Assembly (NCBI GenBank): GCA_017560085.1
Contig: JAFYPA010000126.1
Span: 1 to 52,155 of the forward strand
From: Clostridia bacterium
GTDB taxonomy: Bacteria; Bacillota; Clostridia; Oscillospirales; CAG-382
Length of the DNA: 52,155 bases
Reading direction: 5' to 3'
Each line of letters starts with the position of its first letter. Positions within the stretch are counted from its first letter, which is position 1. The notes under the pieces are model-generated. The model made no database searches and had not been told where the DNA came from. It worked only from the letters and a program-made list of their open reading frames with translations. Of the stretch, positions 16,983 through 25,762 are shown one piece after another. The translations under genes and the position numbers were made by a program.

Positions 16983-18302
16983 ATGTCTTTTTTCTTGAAA
17001 GGTCTGCATGTTCCGCACAGAAAAAATACCGCAGATAAGCCCGCGGTGCGTATGACGGATATCAAATCCGTGACAATTCCGATGCTTATGCACATCGGTG
17101 CGCCCTCGACTCCTACGGTTAAGGTCGGCGACCTTGTAAAGGTAGGTACAAAAATAGGTGAAGGCGCGGGCGGACTTTCCTCGGAGATTTACGCAAGCGT
17201 TTCCGGTAAGGTTACAAAAATTGCAGATATCAGACTCACGGGTGGCGGTACAGTCCCCTCCGTTACAATAGAATCCGACGGCGAAATGGCTGTCTGCGAG
17301 ACGGTTGCCGTTCCCACGGTTACAAGCCGTGAGGAGCTTCTTGCTGCAATAAAGGCGAGCGGCGTCGTAGGTCTTGGCGGTGCGGGCTTCCCCACATATG
17401 TCAAGTGGAGCGCAGATCCTTCAAAAATGGAGGAGCTTATCATAAACGGTGCAGAATGCGAGCCCTATATCACCAGCGACTCCCTCACAATGACCGACCG
17501 TGTGGACGATATGGAAACGGCTATCCGCATTCTTACGAAGTATTTCCCCATCAAGCGCACGGTAATCGCAATAGAAAGCAACAAGAAGAGTGCCATAGCA
17601 TCCATGCAGGAAATGGCATCACGACTTGAAAACACAGAGGTCAAGGTGCTTCCATCGGTATACCCTCAGGGCGGTGAAAAGGTGCTTGTGTACCACACCA
17701 CGGGTAAGGTTATCGAAACGGGTAAGCTTCCTCTTGATGTGGGATGCGTTGTGTGCAACTGTACCACAATTGCGGCAATAGGCTCTTACCTCAAGACGGG
17801 TATGCCTCTTGTTGAGAAGTGCGTGACGGTTGACGGCGGATGCGTTAAGAATCCTCAGAATGTAATTGCTCCCATAGGAACCGCACTTTCCGATATTTTC
17901 GAGTTCTGTGGTGGTCTTACCGCTGTTCCCGACAAGATCCTTTACGGCGGACCTATGATGGGCGTTACCGTTCCCGATATGAGCTCGCCCGTAATCAAGA
18001 ATACAAATGCGGTAATCGCACTTACACCCAAGGAGGCGTGGCTTCCCAGAACAACGGCGTGTATTCGTTGCGGTGCCTGCACAAATACCTGTCCCTTCGG
18101 TCTTGCCCCTGCGGAAATTCTTCTTGCATACAAAAAGAAGGACACGGAAATGCTCAAAAAGCTGTCTGTTGACACCTGTATGCTTTGCGGCTGCTGCAGC
18201 TATATCTGCCCCGCAAACCGTCCGCTTGTACAGAACAACAATCTTTCAAAGCAGCTTTTGAGGGACGAAAGAGCAAAGGAGGCAGCAAGAAATGGAAAAT
18301 AA
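16983..18302 (+). CDS. rnfC: Rnf complex subunit C
   Basis: 439 residues. This is the NADH-side, peripheral subunit of the ferredoxin:NAD+ oxidoreductase. The Rossmann-like core is visible (GVVGLGGAGFPTYVKW, LIINGAECEPYI). Two [4Fe-4S] motifs lie near the C-terminus: CIRCGACTNTCP and CMLCGCCSYICPANRP. First gene of the operon; GAGAAAGGTGAG supplies the ribosome site. Its 3' end overlaps rnfD by 11 bp, indicating translational coupling. Confidence 0.97.
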   Translation: MSFFLKGLHVPHRKNTADKPAVRMTDIKSVTIPMLMHIGAPSTPTVKVGDLVKVGTKIGEGAGGLSSEIYASVSGKVTKIADIRLTGGGTVPSVTIESDGEMAVCETVAVPTVTSREELLAAIKASGVVGLGGAGFPTYVKWSADPSKMEELIINGAECEPYITSDSLTMTDRVDDMETAIRILTKYFPIKRTVIAIESNKKSAIASMQEMASRLENTEVKVLPSVYPQGGEKVLVYHTTGKVIETGKLPLDVGCVVCNCTTIAAIGSYLKTGMPLVEKCVTVDGGCVKNPQNVIAPIGTALSDIFEFCGGLTAVPDKILYGGPMMGVTVPDMSSPVIKNTNAVIALTPKEAWLPRTTACIRCGACTNTCPFGLAPAEILLAYKKKDTEMLKKLSVDTCMLCGCCSYICPANRPLVQNNNLSKQLLRDERAKEAARNGK

Positions 18303-19218
18303 TATGCTTCATATATCCGCATCCCCCCACATTCACAGCGGAAAATCAACCGCTTCCATTATGCGGGACGTTATTATCGCGCTCGCTCCCGCATCCATTG
18401 CAGGTGCTGTTATATTCGGACTGCGTGCGCTTCTTATAATCGCTGTCTGCGTTGCTACCTGTGTGGTATGCGAATACTTCTATAATGTTATTGTAAAGAG
18501 ATACCAGAGTGCGGGCGACCTCAGTGCCGCTGTTACCGGTCTTCTCATAGCACTCAATGTTCCCGCAAACATTCCGATATGGCAGTGTATTGTCGGCTCG
18601 GCGTTTGCTATAATTCTCGTAAAATGCGTATTCGGCGGTATCGGATGCAATCTTGTAAATCCCGCTATCACCGCAAGAATATTTATGCTTGTATCCTTCG
18701 GCTCTATGGCAACTCAGGCAATGCCCAAAATAGTTGACGTTACCGCAGGTGCGACTCCTCTTGAACTGATTGCAGGCGGTGAGACACCCGCTATGAAGGA
18801 TCTCCTTCTCGGTACAACGGGCGGTGCTCTGGGTGAAACCTGTGCGGTTGCACTTATTCTCGGCTTTATTTATCTTCTTGCAAGACGCATTATCACATGG
18901 CACATTCCCGTGGTATTCGTTGCAAGTGTATTCGTGCTTTCCTACCTTTCCGAGGGAAGCCTCGAGACCGCTCTCGCTCTTGTTCTTTCAGGCGGTCTTC
19001 TCATAGGCGCAATCTTTATGGCAACGGACTATGTTACCTCTCCTCCCACGGCGTGGGGTAAGGTGCTCTTCGGCTTCGGTGCAGGTCTTCTTACGTTCCT
19101 TATCCGTAAGTACGGCGTATATCCCGAGGGCGTTTCCTTTGCGATTCTCTTTATGAATATACTTACGCCTTACATCGAAAGACTCACGTCACATAAGATT
19201 TTCGGAGGTGTCAAGTAA
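18292..19218 (+). CDS. rnfD: Rnf complex subunit D (flavoprotein, membrane)
   Basis: 308 residues, polytopic, of the NqrB/RnfD family. Family signatures include VTGLLIALNVP and FGGIGCNLVNPAITA. The covalent FMN site is the Thr of TAGATPLE (T155), the threonine that ApbE modifies in this family; the usual Ser two residues before the Ala is Ala here. It carries electrons across the membrane towards RnfG. It overlaps rnfC by 11 bp and rnfG by one base. Confidence 0.97.
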   Translation: MENNMLHISASPHIHSGKSTASIMRDVIIALAPASIAGAVIFGLRALLIIAVCVATCVVCEYFYNVIVKRYQSAGDLSAAVTGLLIALNVPANIPIWQCIVGSAFAIILVKCVFGGIGCNLVNPAITARIFMLVSFGSMATQAMPKIVDVTAGATPLELIAGGETPAMKDLLLGTTGGALGETCAVALILGFIYLLARRIITWHIPVVFVASVFVLSYLSEGSLETALALVLSGGLLIGAIFMATDYVTSPPTAWGKVLFGFGAGLLTFLIRKYGVYPEGVSFAILFMNILTPYIERLTSHKIFGGVK

Positions 19219-20405
19219 TGAAAAAATCCATAAAAAGTCTTGCGGTGCTGATAGGAATCTGTGCGTTCGTTGCGGTTATTATCGCACTTACAAACTCCAT
19301 AACAGCCCCCATCATTGAAGCAAACGAGGCAAAGAAGTCCAACGAGGCTCTTCTTGAGGTGCTTCCCGAGGGCGGAAGCTTTGACCTTGTTGACATTTCC
19401 GAAAAGCAGCTCCCCGAATCGGTTAACGAGGTATATCGTGCGGCCAACGGCGGCTATGTTGTAAAGCTTACCGTAAGCGGTTATGCTCCCGGTATGGTTA
19501 TCGTGTGCGGTGTGAATTCCGACGGCACGGTATCGGGAAGTAAGCTTGTAAGCTCGGGCGAAACTCCTTCAATCGGCGGTACCGCGGCTGAAAAGTTCAA
19601 GAGTGCCGTTATAGGTAAGACCATTTCCGACATTGACACGGTTGACACAATCGCAAGCGCAACAAAGACAACTCTCGGCTACAGAAACGCAATCAAGGAT
19701 GCTCTTAACACCGTGGTTATTCTCGGCGGTGGCGAGGTTGACCTTCGCAGTGAAGAAGAAATTCTTGCTGACAACCTTTCTGCGGCACTCCCTGCGGGCG
19801 AGGGCAAGTTCACAAAGTATTTCTTCGTTGAAGCTATAGACGGCATTGATGCAATTTACACGGCAGACAACGAAAGCGGTGCTGTCTGCGTAATCGGTGA
19901 GGACTTTATCGGAGCTGATGCAGAGGGCAATGCTCTTACGGAATGCTCCGAGGAAGCGGCAGAGCTTGTAAAGACCGCAATCACCAAAGTAAACTCAACA
20001 ATTATGAGTGAAATAGACCTTACGGCATTTGAGGGACTTCCCTCACAGCTCATATCCGCAAAGCTTACCGAGAGCGGTAACTATGTTATCGACATCAAGG
20101 GCGCGGGCTACGGCATCACGGGCGGTGACGAATATCATCCCGCATCCGGCGAATATATCCTCATCCGTGTTTCCATCGGTGCCGACGGTAAGATTCTCGA
20201 CTGTCTTACACTTTCCCAGGCTGAAACAAAGGGCATCGGTGATGCCTGTGCAAACGAATCCTTCTACGGTCAGTTTGACGGCAAGACAGAGGAAAGCTAC
20301 AACGAAATCGACGCCATCAGCGGTGCAACACTCACAACAGACGGATACAAGAAGGCAATCTCCCGTGCATTCGAATCCGTGAAGATACTGAAGGGAGGCA
20401 ACTAA
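19218..20405 (+). CDS. rnfG: Rnf complex subunit G with two FMN-binding domains
   Basis: 395 residues, about twice the usual RnfG length. One N-terminal membrane anchor (about 8-30) is followed by two FMN_bind-like domains. The second has the canonical flavinylation motif DAISGATLTT (T371). The first has DTIASATKTT (T149), where the conserved Gly is Ser. Both copies contain GIG/SIGG-type loops before the motif. ApbE, encoded downstream at 24647, would attach FMN through phosphodiester bonds to Thr. It may therefore bear one or two flavins; the weaker first motif makes the count uncertain. Confidence 0.93.
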   Translation: MKKSIKSLAVLIGICAFVAVIIALTNSITAPIIEANEAKKSNEALLEVLPEGGSFDLVDISEKQLPESVNEVYRAANGGYVVKLTVSGYAPGMVIVCGVNSDGTVSGSKLVSSGETPSIGGTAAEKFKSAVIGKTISDIDTVDTIASATKTTLGYRNAIKDALNTVVILGGGEVDLRSEEEILADNLSAALPAGEGKFTKYFFVEAIDGIDAIYTADNESGAVCVIGEDFIGADAEGNALTECSEEAAELVKTAITKVNSTIMSEIDLTAFEGLPSQLISAKLTESGNYVIDIKGAGYGITGGDEYHPASGEYILIRVSIGADGKILDCLTLSQAETKGIGDACANESFYGQFDGKTEESYNEIDAISGATLTTDGYKKAISRAFESVKILKGGN

Positions 20406-20406
20406 A

Positions 20407-21093
20407 ATGAAAAAGAACAGTTCTCTTTACGTTCTCTTTAACGGTATTCTCAGGGAAAACCCCGTGCTTGTGCTTATACTCGGAACCTGTCCCACTCTTG
20501 CCACAACCACCAATGTTTTCGGTGCGTTCGGTATGGGTGTTGCGACTCTTGCGGTTCTTATATGCTCAAATATGATTATATCGCTTCTCCGTAAGATTAT
20601 CCCCGACAGCGTGCGTATTCCCTGCTATATCGTAATTATCGCAGGCTTCGTAACGGTGGTACAGATGCTTGTTCACGCATTCGTTCCCGCGCTTTACGAA
20701 ATGCTGGGCGTATATCTTGCGCTGATAGTTGTAAACTGTATAATTCTCGGCAGAGCGGAAATGTTCGCAAGCAAGAACTCTGTGGGCAAATCCGCACTTG
20801 ACGGTCTCGGAATGGGTATCGGCTTTACTCTCGCACTCTGTGCTATTGCAACAATCCGTGAGGTTGTGGGCGCAGCAAGCTTTGCGGGAATCGCAATTCC
20901 CTTCCTTGAGCCCCTCAAAATCGAATTTTTCGTAAAGGCTCCCGGCGGTATGGTTGTCTACGGACTTCTCATAGCGCTCGTCGGCAGACTCACCAAGGGC
21001 AAGAGCCCCAAGAAGAAGGACTTCACCTGTGTGGGCTGTCCCGGTATGAGCTTCTGCACCAAGAGCACCTGTAACGTAAAGAAGGAGGTATAA
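20407..21093 (+). CDS. rnfE: Rnf complex subunit E with cysteine-rich tail
   Basis: 228 residues, polytopic, of the RnfE/NqrD family, starting one base after rnfG ends. The hydrophobic core ends near residue 195. A charged linker then leads to a C-terminal tail with C-x2-C-x5-C-x4-C (CVGCPGMSFCTKSTC). Ordinary RnfE proteins have two cysteines inside the membrane that share a [2Fe-2S] site with RnfA. The tail adds four more and could hold a metal or a further cluster. Confidence 0.95.
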   Translation: MKKNSSLYVLFNGILRENPVLVLILGTCPTLATTTNVFGAFGMGVATLAVLICSNMIISLLRKIIPDSVRIPCYIVIIAGFVTVVQMLVHAFVPALYEMLGVYLALIVVNCIILGRAEMFASKNSVGKSALDGLGMGIGFTLALCAIATIREVVGAASFAGIAIPFLEPLKIEFFVKAPGGMVVYGLLIALVGRLTKGKSPKKKDFTCVGCPGMSFCTKSTCNVKKEV

Positions 21094-21094
21094 T

Positions 21095-21694
21095 ATGGAA
21101 GAATTCAAGACTCTTATTGTGATACTGATGTCCTCGGTGCTTGTAAACAACTATGTACTGAACAGATTCCTCGGTATCTGCCCCTTCCTCGGCGTTTCAA
21201 AGAAAATCAATCAGGCTGTGGGTATGGGTGTTTCCGTAACACTCGTAATGCTCGTGGCAACGCTTGCAACCTGGCCCATAAACGAGTTCGTTCTTGAAAG
21301 ATTCGGACTTGAGTACCTTCAGACTATAGTATTCATTCTTATTATCGCTTCTCTTGTACAGATTCTTGAAATCGTGCTCAAGAAGTTCTCACCCTCGCTT
21401 CATCAGGGCCTGGGCGTATATCTGCCCCTTATTACGACAAACTGTGCCGTTCTCGGTGTTTGTATCAACAATATCAACGACGGCTACACCTTCCTTCAGT
21501 CCGTTGTAAGCTCCCTCGGATGCGGACTCGGCTTCCTTCTTGCGATGATTCTTTTCTCGGGTATCCGCTCGAGAATCGACGAAACAGAGGTGCCCGTTTT
21601 CTTCAGAGGCGTTGCCATTACACTGATTGCCGCATCCTTTATTTCTCTTGCGTTTATGGGGTTTGCGGGAATCGTAGACAACCTTTTTGCTTAA
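21095..21694 (+). CDS. rnfA: Rnf complex subunit A
   Basis: 199 residues, polytopic, of the RnfA/NqrE family. The conserved half-repeat motifs NNYVLNRFLGICPFLGVS and TTNCAVLGVCI are present. Their cysteines ligate the intramembrane iron-sulfur centre together with RnfE. It begins one base after the rnfE stop codon. Confidence 0.96.
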   Translation: MEEFKTLIVILMSSVLVNNYVLNRFLGICPFLGVSKKINQAVGMGVSVTLVMLVATLATWPINEFVLERFGLEYLQTIVFILIIASLVQILEIVLKKFSPSLHQGLGVYLPLITTNCAVLGVCINNINDGYTFLQSVVSSLGCGLGFLLAMILFSGIRSRIDETEVPVFFRGVAITLIAASFISLAFMGFAGIVDNLFA

Positions 21695-21704
21695 GGAGGG
21701 TAAT

Positions 21705-22538
21705 ATGTTAATTGATATTTTAACCGCTCTTGCCGTCGTTGTGGCGGTAGGACTTGTATTCGGTATTCTCCTTGCGCTTGCGGTACGCTTCTTCTATGTT
21801 GAAGAGGACCAGACCGAGGTAAAGATAAGAGAGGCACTTCCCGGTATCAACTGCGGAGCCTGTGGCTTCAGCGGATGTGCGGGCTATGCAAAAGCAATGG
21901 CAAAGGGCGAGGCAAAGCCCAATCTCTGTATCCCCGGTGCTGAGGGCGTTGCGGCTGTGCTCGGTGACATTCTCGGCGTTGAGGTTGAAACTCCCAAGGA
22001 TATGATTGCATTCGTTCACTGTAACGGTACCTGCGAGGCTTGTCCCAGCATGGCAAGATACAGCGGAATCGCAACCTGCAGAGCAGGCTCTATGATTTAC
22101 GGCGGCCCCAAGTCCTGCAAGTACGGATGTCTCGGCTGCGGTGACTGTCAGAGTGTGTGCGTTGCAAATGCAATCTGTATTGAAAACGGCGTTGCGATTG
22201 TAAACACCGAGCGCTGTGTAGGCTGCGGACTGTGTATCAAGGAATGTCCCAAGAAGCTCATTTCCATGATTCCTCAGGAGGCGGCAACAGTAGTATACTG
22301 TGCCAACAAGGACAAGGGTGCGGACGCGAGAAAGGCGTGCAAGCATGCCTGCATCGGCTGTAAGAAGTGCGAGCTCACCTGTCCCGAAAAGGCTATTGCC
22401 GTTAAAAACAACTGCGCCGTTATCGACTACGAAAAGTGTAACGGATGCGGACAGTGTGCCGAGGCTTGCCCCACAGAGTGCATAAAGAAGGTATTCTTCC
22501 CCGATATTCCCGAGGGCTTCGACCCCTTCAATAAATAA
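21705..22538 (+). CDS. rnfB: Rnf complex subunit B (ferredoxin-type)
   Basis: 277 residues from the ATG at 21705. The ribosome site AAGGAGGG lies between this ATG and the rnfA stop; the in-frame ATG at 21687 would precede the ribosome site and is rejected. One N-terminal helix anchors the protein. The Fe-S domain motif CGACGFSGCAGYAKAM follows, then several [4Fe-4S] motifs (CLGCGDCQSVC, CVGCGLCIKECP, CIGCKKCELTCP, CNGCGQCAEACP). RnfB accepts electrons from reduced ferredoxin. The stop overlaps the next start (TAATG). Confidence 0.97.
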   Translation: MLIDILTALAVVVAVGLVFGILLALAVRFFYVEEDQTEVKIREALPGINCGACGFSGCAGYAKAMAKGEAKPNLCIPGAEGVAAVLGDILGVEVETPKDMIAFVHCNGTCEACPSMARYSGIATCRAGSMIYGGPKSCKYGCLGCGDCQSVCVANAICIENGVAIVNTERCVGCGLCIKECPKKLISMIPQEAATVVYCANKDKGADARKACKHACIGCKKCELTCPEKAIAVKNNCAVIDYEKCNGCGQCAEACPTECIKKVFFPDIPEGFDPFNK

Positions 22539-22939
22539 TGGGGAAATTTAAAGACATAATAAAGAAGCAAGAGAGCAGAAAGGCAAGAAACGACGTTATC
22601 TTCATAGCCTCTCTGCTTCTTGTTGTTCTTGTTTTGGCGTGCGTGTTGTTTTTTTCCGCAGAGGAAGGCAACACGGTAAGAGTTACCGTTGACGGAAGGC
22701 TCTTCGGGGAATATTCCCTTCTTGAGAATACAACCGTGGAAATCGTAAACGGTGACGGCTATAATCTGCTTATTATTGAGGACGGCAAGGCATATGTCGA
22801 TACGGCAAGCTGTCCCGACGGAATATGCTCCTCCCACAGACCCGTAAGTCGCAACGGAGAGAGCATTATCTGCCTTCCAAACAAGGTAGTAATAGAAATT
22901 CACACGGTCACGAATAGCGGACCGGATATTGCGGTATAA
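22538..22939 (+). CDS. NusG domain II-containing membrane-anchored protein
   Basis: 133 residues. One N-terminal helix (about 22-40) is followed by a small extracytoplasmic beta domain with the signature ASCPDGICSSHRPVSRNGE, then IICLPNKVVIEI. This is the NusG-II domain seen beside rnf, apbE and heptaprenyl-synthase-type genes. The paired cysteines in CPDGIC are conserved. The exact role is unknown; a flavin or thiol function outside the membrane fits the location. It overlaps rnfB by one base. Confidence 0.88.
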   Translation: MGKFKDIIKKQESRKARNDVIFIASLLLVVLVLACVLFFSAEEGNTVRVTVDGRLFGEYSLLENTTVEIVNGDGYNLLIIEDGKAYVDTASCPDGICSSHRPVSRNGESIICLPNKVVIEIHTVTNSGPDIAV

Positions 22940-22963
22940 CAACAGACGGAAGGGTGGACAGAT

Positions 22964-23482
22964 GTGAAAAAGCACCTCGGAATTAAAAAAGTAGCATTTC
23001 TCGGGCTTTGCACGGCTCTTGCCCTTTTGCTGGCGTATGTGGAATCGTTGATTCCTCCGGTATTTGCCGCAGTGCCGGGTATCAAGATGGGGCTTCCGAA
23101 TATCGTCATTCTGTATGTGCTTTACAGCCTTGACGTAAGATATGCGGCAACGGTTTCACTTGTGAGGCTCTGCATATCCTCTATGCTTTTCGGAAATGCA
23201 ATGGCGTTTGCCTACAGTCTTGCGGGGGCGGTGCTCAGTCTTGCGGTTATGTGGGCTCTTAAGAAAACGAATCTGCTTTCGGGTACGGGCGTAAGTGTTG
23301 CGGGCGGTGTTTGCCACAACATAGGTCAGGTGCTTGTCGCTATGGTGCTGCTTGATACTCCGCAGATTGCTTATTATATGCTTGTGCTTTCCGTTACGGG
23401 CATAATTGCGGGTGTTTTCGTGGGTGTTTGCGGCGGAATTCTGGTAAAAAGAGTCCCCGTGGGAAAAATGTTTAAATTCTGA
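22964..23482 (+). CDS. Gx transporter / heptaprenyl diphosphate synthase component I-like membrane protein
   Basis: 172 residues, start GTG with GGAAGGGTGG upstream. Five or six hydrophobic segments are present with AAVPGIKMGLPNIVILYVLY and GGVCHNIGQVLVAM, characteristic of the Gx/HepS-I family. Members often sit next to NusG-II and apbE genes and look like small substrate-binding membrane components. Name and function are not settled for the family. Confidence 0.83.
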   Translation: MKKHLGIKKVAFLGLCTALALLLAYVESLIPPVFAAVPGIKMGLPNIVILYVLYSLDVRYAATVSLVRLCISSMLFGNAMAFAYSLAGAVLSLAVMWALKKTNLLSGTGVSVAGGVCHNIGQVLVAMVLLDTPQIAYYMLVLSVTGIIAGVFVGVCGGILVKRVPVGKMFKF

Positions 23483-23494
23483 CATATATTTTTA

Positions 23495-23534
23495 TTGTTA
23501 ATATATTGACAATCCTCCATGTTTATGGTAAAAT
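23495..23534 (+). promoter_or_regulatory. Promoter overlapped by a second Rex-type operator
   Basis: TTGTTAATATATTGACAA (23495-23512) matches the Rex consensus at 13 of its 14 defined positions. It overlaps the -35 element TTGACA (23506-23511), which has TAAAAT at 23529-23534 after a 17-bp spacer. Rex bound here would exclude RNA polymerase. The promoter serves the lipoprotein gene, so the downstream part of the block can be switched separately from rnf. Confidence 0.78.
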
Positions 23535-23583
23535 AGCATCAGAGGGATTATCCCGCAATAAACTAATCAAAGGAGAAAAAACA

Positions 23584-24573
23584 ATGAAAAAGCTTTTCGC
23601 ACTTCTTTTAGTATCGGTACTCGCTCTCACAGCTGTTACAGGCTGCGGCAAGAGTGAAACAAAGGACGAAGCCGAATCCTTAAAGCTCGGTCTCGGCGTT
23701 GCGGTAACCGCAAGCGCAACAGACGCTACAGAGGACAAGGCAGGTCAGGGTCAGGCAACAACAACGGTAGCCGCTGTTCTCGTTGACGCAGAGGGCAAAA
23801 TCGTTAAGGCGTTCATCGACTGTGCAGACAACAAGGTTGGCTACACCTTCGACGGCAAGGCAGTTGCAAACGACTCCTTCAAGACAAAGTATGAAACAGG
23901 CAAGGACTACAACATGGTAGCCTACGGCGGAGCAAAGCTCGAATGGTACGAGCAGGCTGACGCATTCTGCGCTCTTATCGCAGGTAAGACAGCAGACGAG
24001 GTTAAGGCTCTCATTGCGGCAGATGCAAAGGGCACCGAAGAGGTTATTAACGCAGGCTGCACAATTTACGTTTCCGACTTTGCGAAGGCTGTGGAAAAGG
24101 CTGTTGCAAACGCAACCGATTCCAAGGCTACAAAGAACGACACAATCAAGATCGGTGCATACACCGCACAGACAACCGCAGATGCTACAGAGGACAAGGC
24201 AGGCTCCAACAAGGTTGAAACAACATTCCTTGCGGCTGCTCTCTCCGCTGACGGCACAGTAACGGCTGCAAGCAGTGATTGCGTTGAGGTAACCTTCGGC
24301 TTCGACCTTGAAGGTAAGTCCGCATTCGATGCTTCCGCAGAAATCCTTTCCAAGAAGGAAAAGGGCGACGCTTACGGTATGGTTGCATACGGCGGCGCAA
24401 AGAACGAATGGTATCAGCAGGCAGCTGCATTCGATTCCGTTGCAGTTGGCAAGACACCCGCTGAAATCGCAGGTCTTATCGGCGAGGACGGCAGAGGTAC
24501 CGAGGATGTTCAGACAGCAGGCTGCACAATATACGTTAGCGGCTTCACAGCTGCTGCGGCAAAGCTCGGCTGA
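23584..24573 (+). CDS. Lipoprotein with two tandem ~150-residue repeats, Rnf/ApbE-associated
   Basis: 329 residues from ATG 23584, with AAAGGAG upstream. The lipobox LTAVTGCGK puts the lipidated Cys at 21. Two homologous halves follow, each with DATEDKAG, then GKIVKAFIDC or GTVTAASSDC, then GMVAYGGAKNEWYQQ or its sister, and a closing GCTIYVS. No SGAT flavinylation motif is evident, so it is not a standard FMN_bind protein. The Rex-controlled promoter and the adjacent apbE suggest an extracytoplasmic redox role; this is inference. A terminator at 24592 separates it from apbE. Confidence 0.75.
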   Translation: MKKLFALLLVSVLALTAVTGCGKSETKDEAESLKLGLGVAVTASATDATEDKAGQGQATTTVAAVLVDAEGKIVKAFIDCADNKVGYTFDGKAVANDSFKTKYETGKDYNMVAYGGAKLEWYEQADAFCALIAGKTADEVKALIAADAKGTEEVINAGCTIYVSDFAKAVEKAVANATDSKATKNDTIKIGAYTAQTTADATEDKAGSNKVETTFLAAALSADGTVTAASSDCVEVTFGFDLEGKSAFDASAEILSKKEKGDAYGMVAYGGAKNEWYQQAAAFDSVAVGKTPAEIAGLIGEDGRGTEDVQTAGCTIYVSGFTAAAAKLG

Positions 24574-24591
24574 TTTTAAAACGAAAGTCTA

Positions 24592-24618
24592 AGGGGAGGA
24601 TTTCCTCCCTTTTTTCTT
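24592..24618 (+). terminator. Terminator between the lipoprotein gene and apbE
   Basis: GGGAGGA and TCCTCCC form a 7-bp stem followed by TTTTTTCTTT. The loop is only two or three bases, so it is probably partial and would allow lower downstream expression of apbE. Confidence 0.65.
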
Positions 24619-24646
24619 TAGGTAATTATCGCTCACGGAGGAATTG

Positions 24647-25705
24647 ATGAAAAAAATTAAATCATTTTCCGTTATTCTTTTATGCTTCCTTATGCTGTGC
24701 CCTGCCCTTTACTCCTGCGGTGAGAAAAAGGAAAAGTTCACGGCGTATTCCCTTGACTACTTCGACACGGCAACGACAATTGTGGGCTATGAGGAAAACA
24801 AGGAGGACTTCGACCGTGTAAGCTCGGAGATTCTGTCACAGCTTTCCGAATATCACCGCCTTTACACCATATACCACCGCTTTGATGGGATGGAAAATCT
24901 CTGTACGGTAAATGAGCTGACAGACGGCGTACACCGTGAAGTCACTGTTGACAAGCGTATTATCGATATGCTTCTTTTCGCAAAGGAAATGTACCGCAGG
25001 ACGGACGGCAAGGTGAATATCGCACTCGGAAGCGTGCTTTCAATCTGGCACGACTACAGAACGGCAGGTCTTGACCAGCCGAAGGATGCATCCCTTCCGA
25101 CTCTTGAGGAGCTTCTTGACGCATCGGAGCACACGGACATAGACTGCGTTATCATAGACGAGCAGGCATCTACCGTATACATCTCCGACCCGAGGGTAAC
25201 TCTTGATGTGGGAGCCGTTGCAAAGGGCTATGCCGTTGAAATGGTTGCCCGCTCGCTTGAGGAAAAGGGAATTTCGGGCTATGTTATAAATGTTGGCGGT
25301 AATGTCCGCACGGTGGGAGCAAAATCGAACGGCGAAAAGTGGATTGCGGGCATTGAAAATCCCGACACCGATTCGGACGAGCCTTACAGAAAATATCTTG
25401 CTCTTGCGGGTGAATCTGTTGTTACAAGCGGATCTTATCAGAGATATTACACCGTTGACGGCAAGAATTATCATCACATCATAAATCCCGACACGCTTTT
25501 CCCCGCAGAAGGCTATCTTTCCGTTTCGGTTGTGGGCAAAAGCTCCGCTATGGGTGACGCACTTTCCACGGCACTGTTCTGTATGCCCTTTGAAGAGGGG
25601 CTTGCTCTTGTGGAATCCCTTTCGGAAACCGAGGCTATGTGGATAATGTCCGACGGTACGGAAAAGACATCAAGCGGATTTTCCCGTTTCGTTGACGGGA
25701 ACTGA
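24647..25705 (+). CDS. apbE: FAD:protein FMN transferase (lipoprotein)
   Basis: 352 residues from the ATG at 24647 (GGAGG five bases upstream; a TTG one codon earlier is less likely). The lipobox ALYSCGEK puts the lipid on Cys24. The ApbE core is complete: LDVGAVAKGYAVE, INVGGNVRTVG, HHIINPDT and SAMGDALSTALFCM. The enzyme transfers FMN from FAD to Thr in SGAT-type motifs on the outer face of the membrane. Its evident clients here are RnfD and RnfG. Confidence 0.96.
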   Translation: MKKIKSFSVILLCFLMLCPALYSCGEKKEKFTAYSLDYFDTATTIVGYEENKEDFDRVSSEILSQLSEYHRLYTIYHRFDGMENLCTVNELTDGVHREVTVDKRIIDMLLFAKEMYRRTDGKVNIALGSVLSIWHDYRTAGLDQPKDASLPTLEELLDASEHTDIDCVIIDEQASTVYISDPRVTLDVGAVAKGYAVEMVARSLEEKGISGYVINVGGNVRTVGAKSNGEKWIAGIENPDTDSDEPYRKYLALAGESVVTSGSYQRYYTVDGKNYHHIINPDTLFPAEGYLSVSVVGKSSAMGDALSTALFCMPFEEGLALVESLSETEAMWIMSDGTEKTSSGFSRFVDGN

Positions 25706-25725
25706 ACCGAATATATAAAAAATTA

Positions 25726-25751
25726 CTCCGTCTGTTTTTTGACAGACGGAG
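25726..25751. terminator. Bidirectional terminator between apbE and the GH127 gene
   Basis: Perfect 10-bp arms CTCCGTCTGT (25726-25735) and ACAGACGGAG (25742-25751). Usable T-tracts lie on both sides (CTTTTGCTTT on plus, TAATTTTTT on minus). Confidence 0.88.
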
Positions 25752-25762
25752 CTTTTGCTTTG

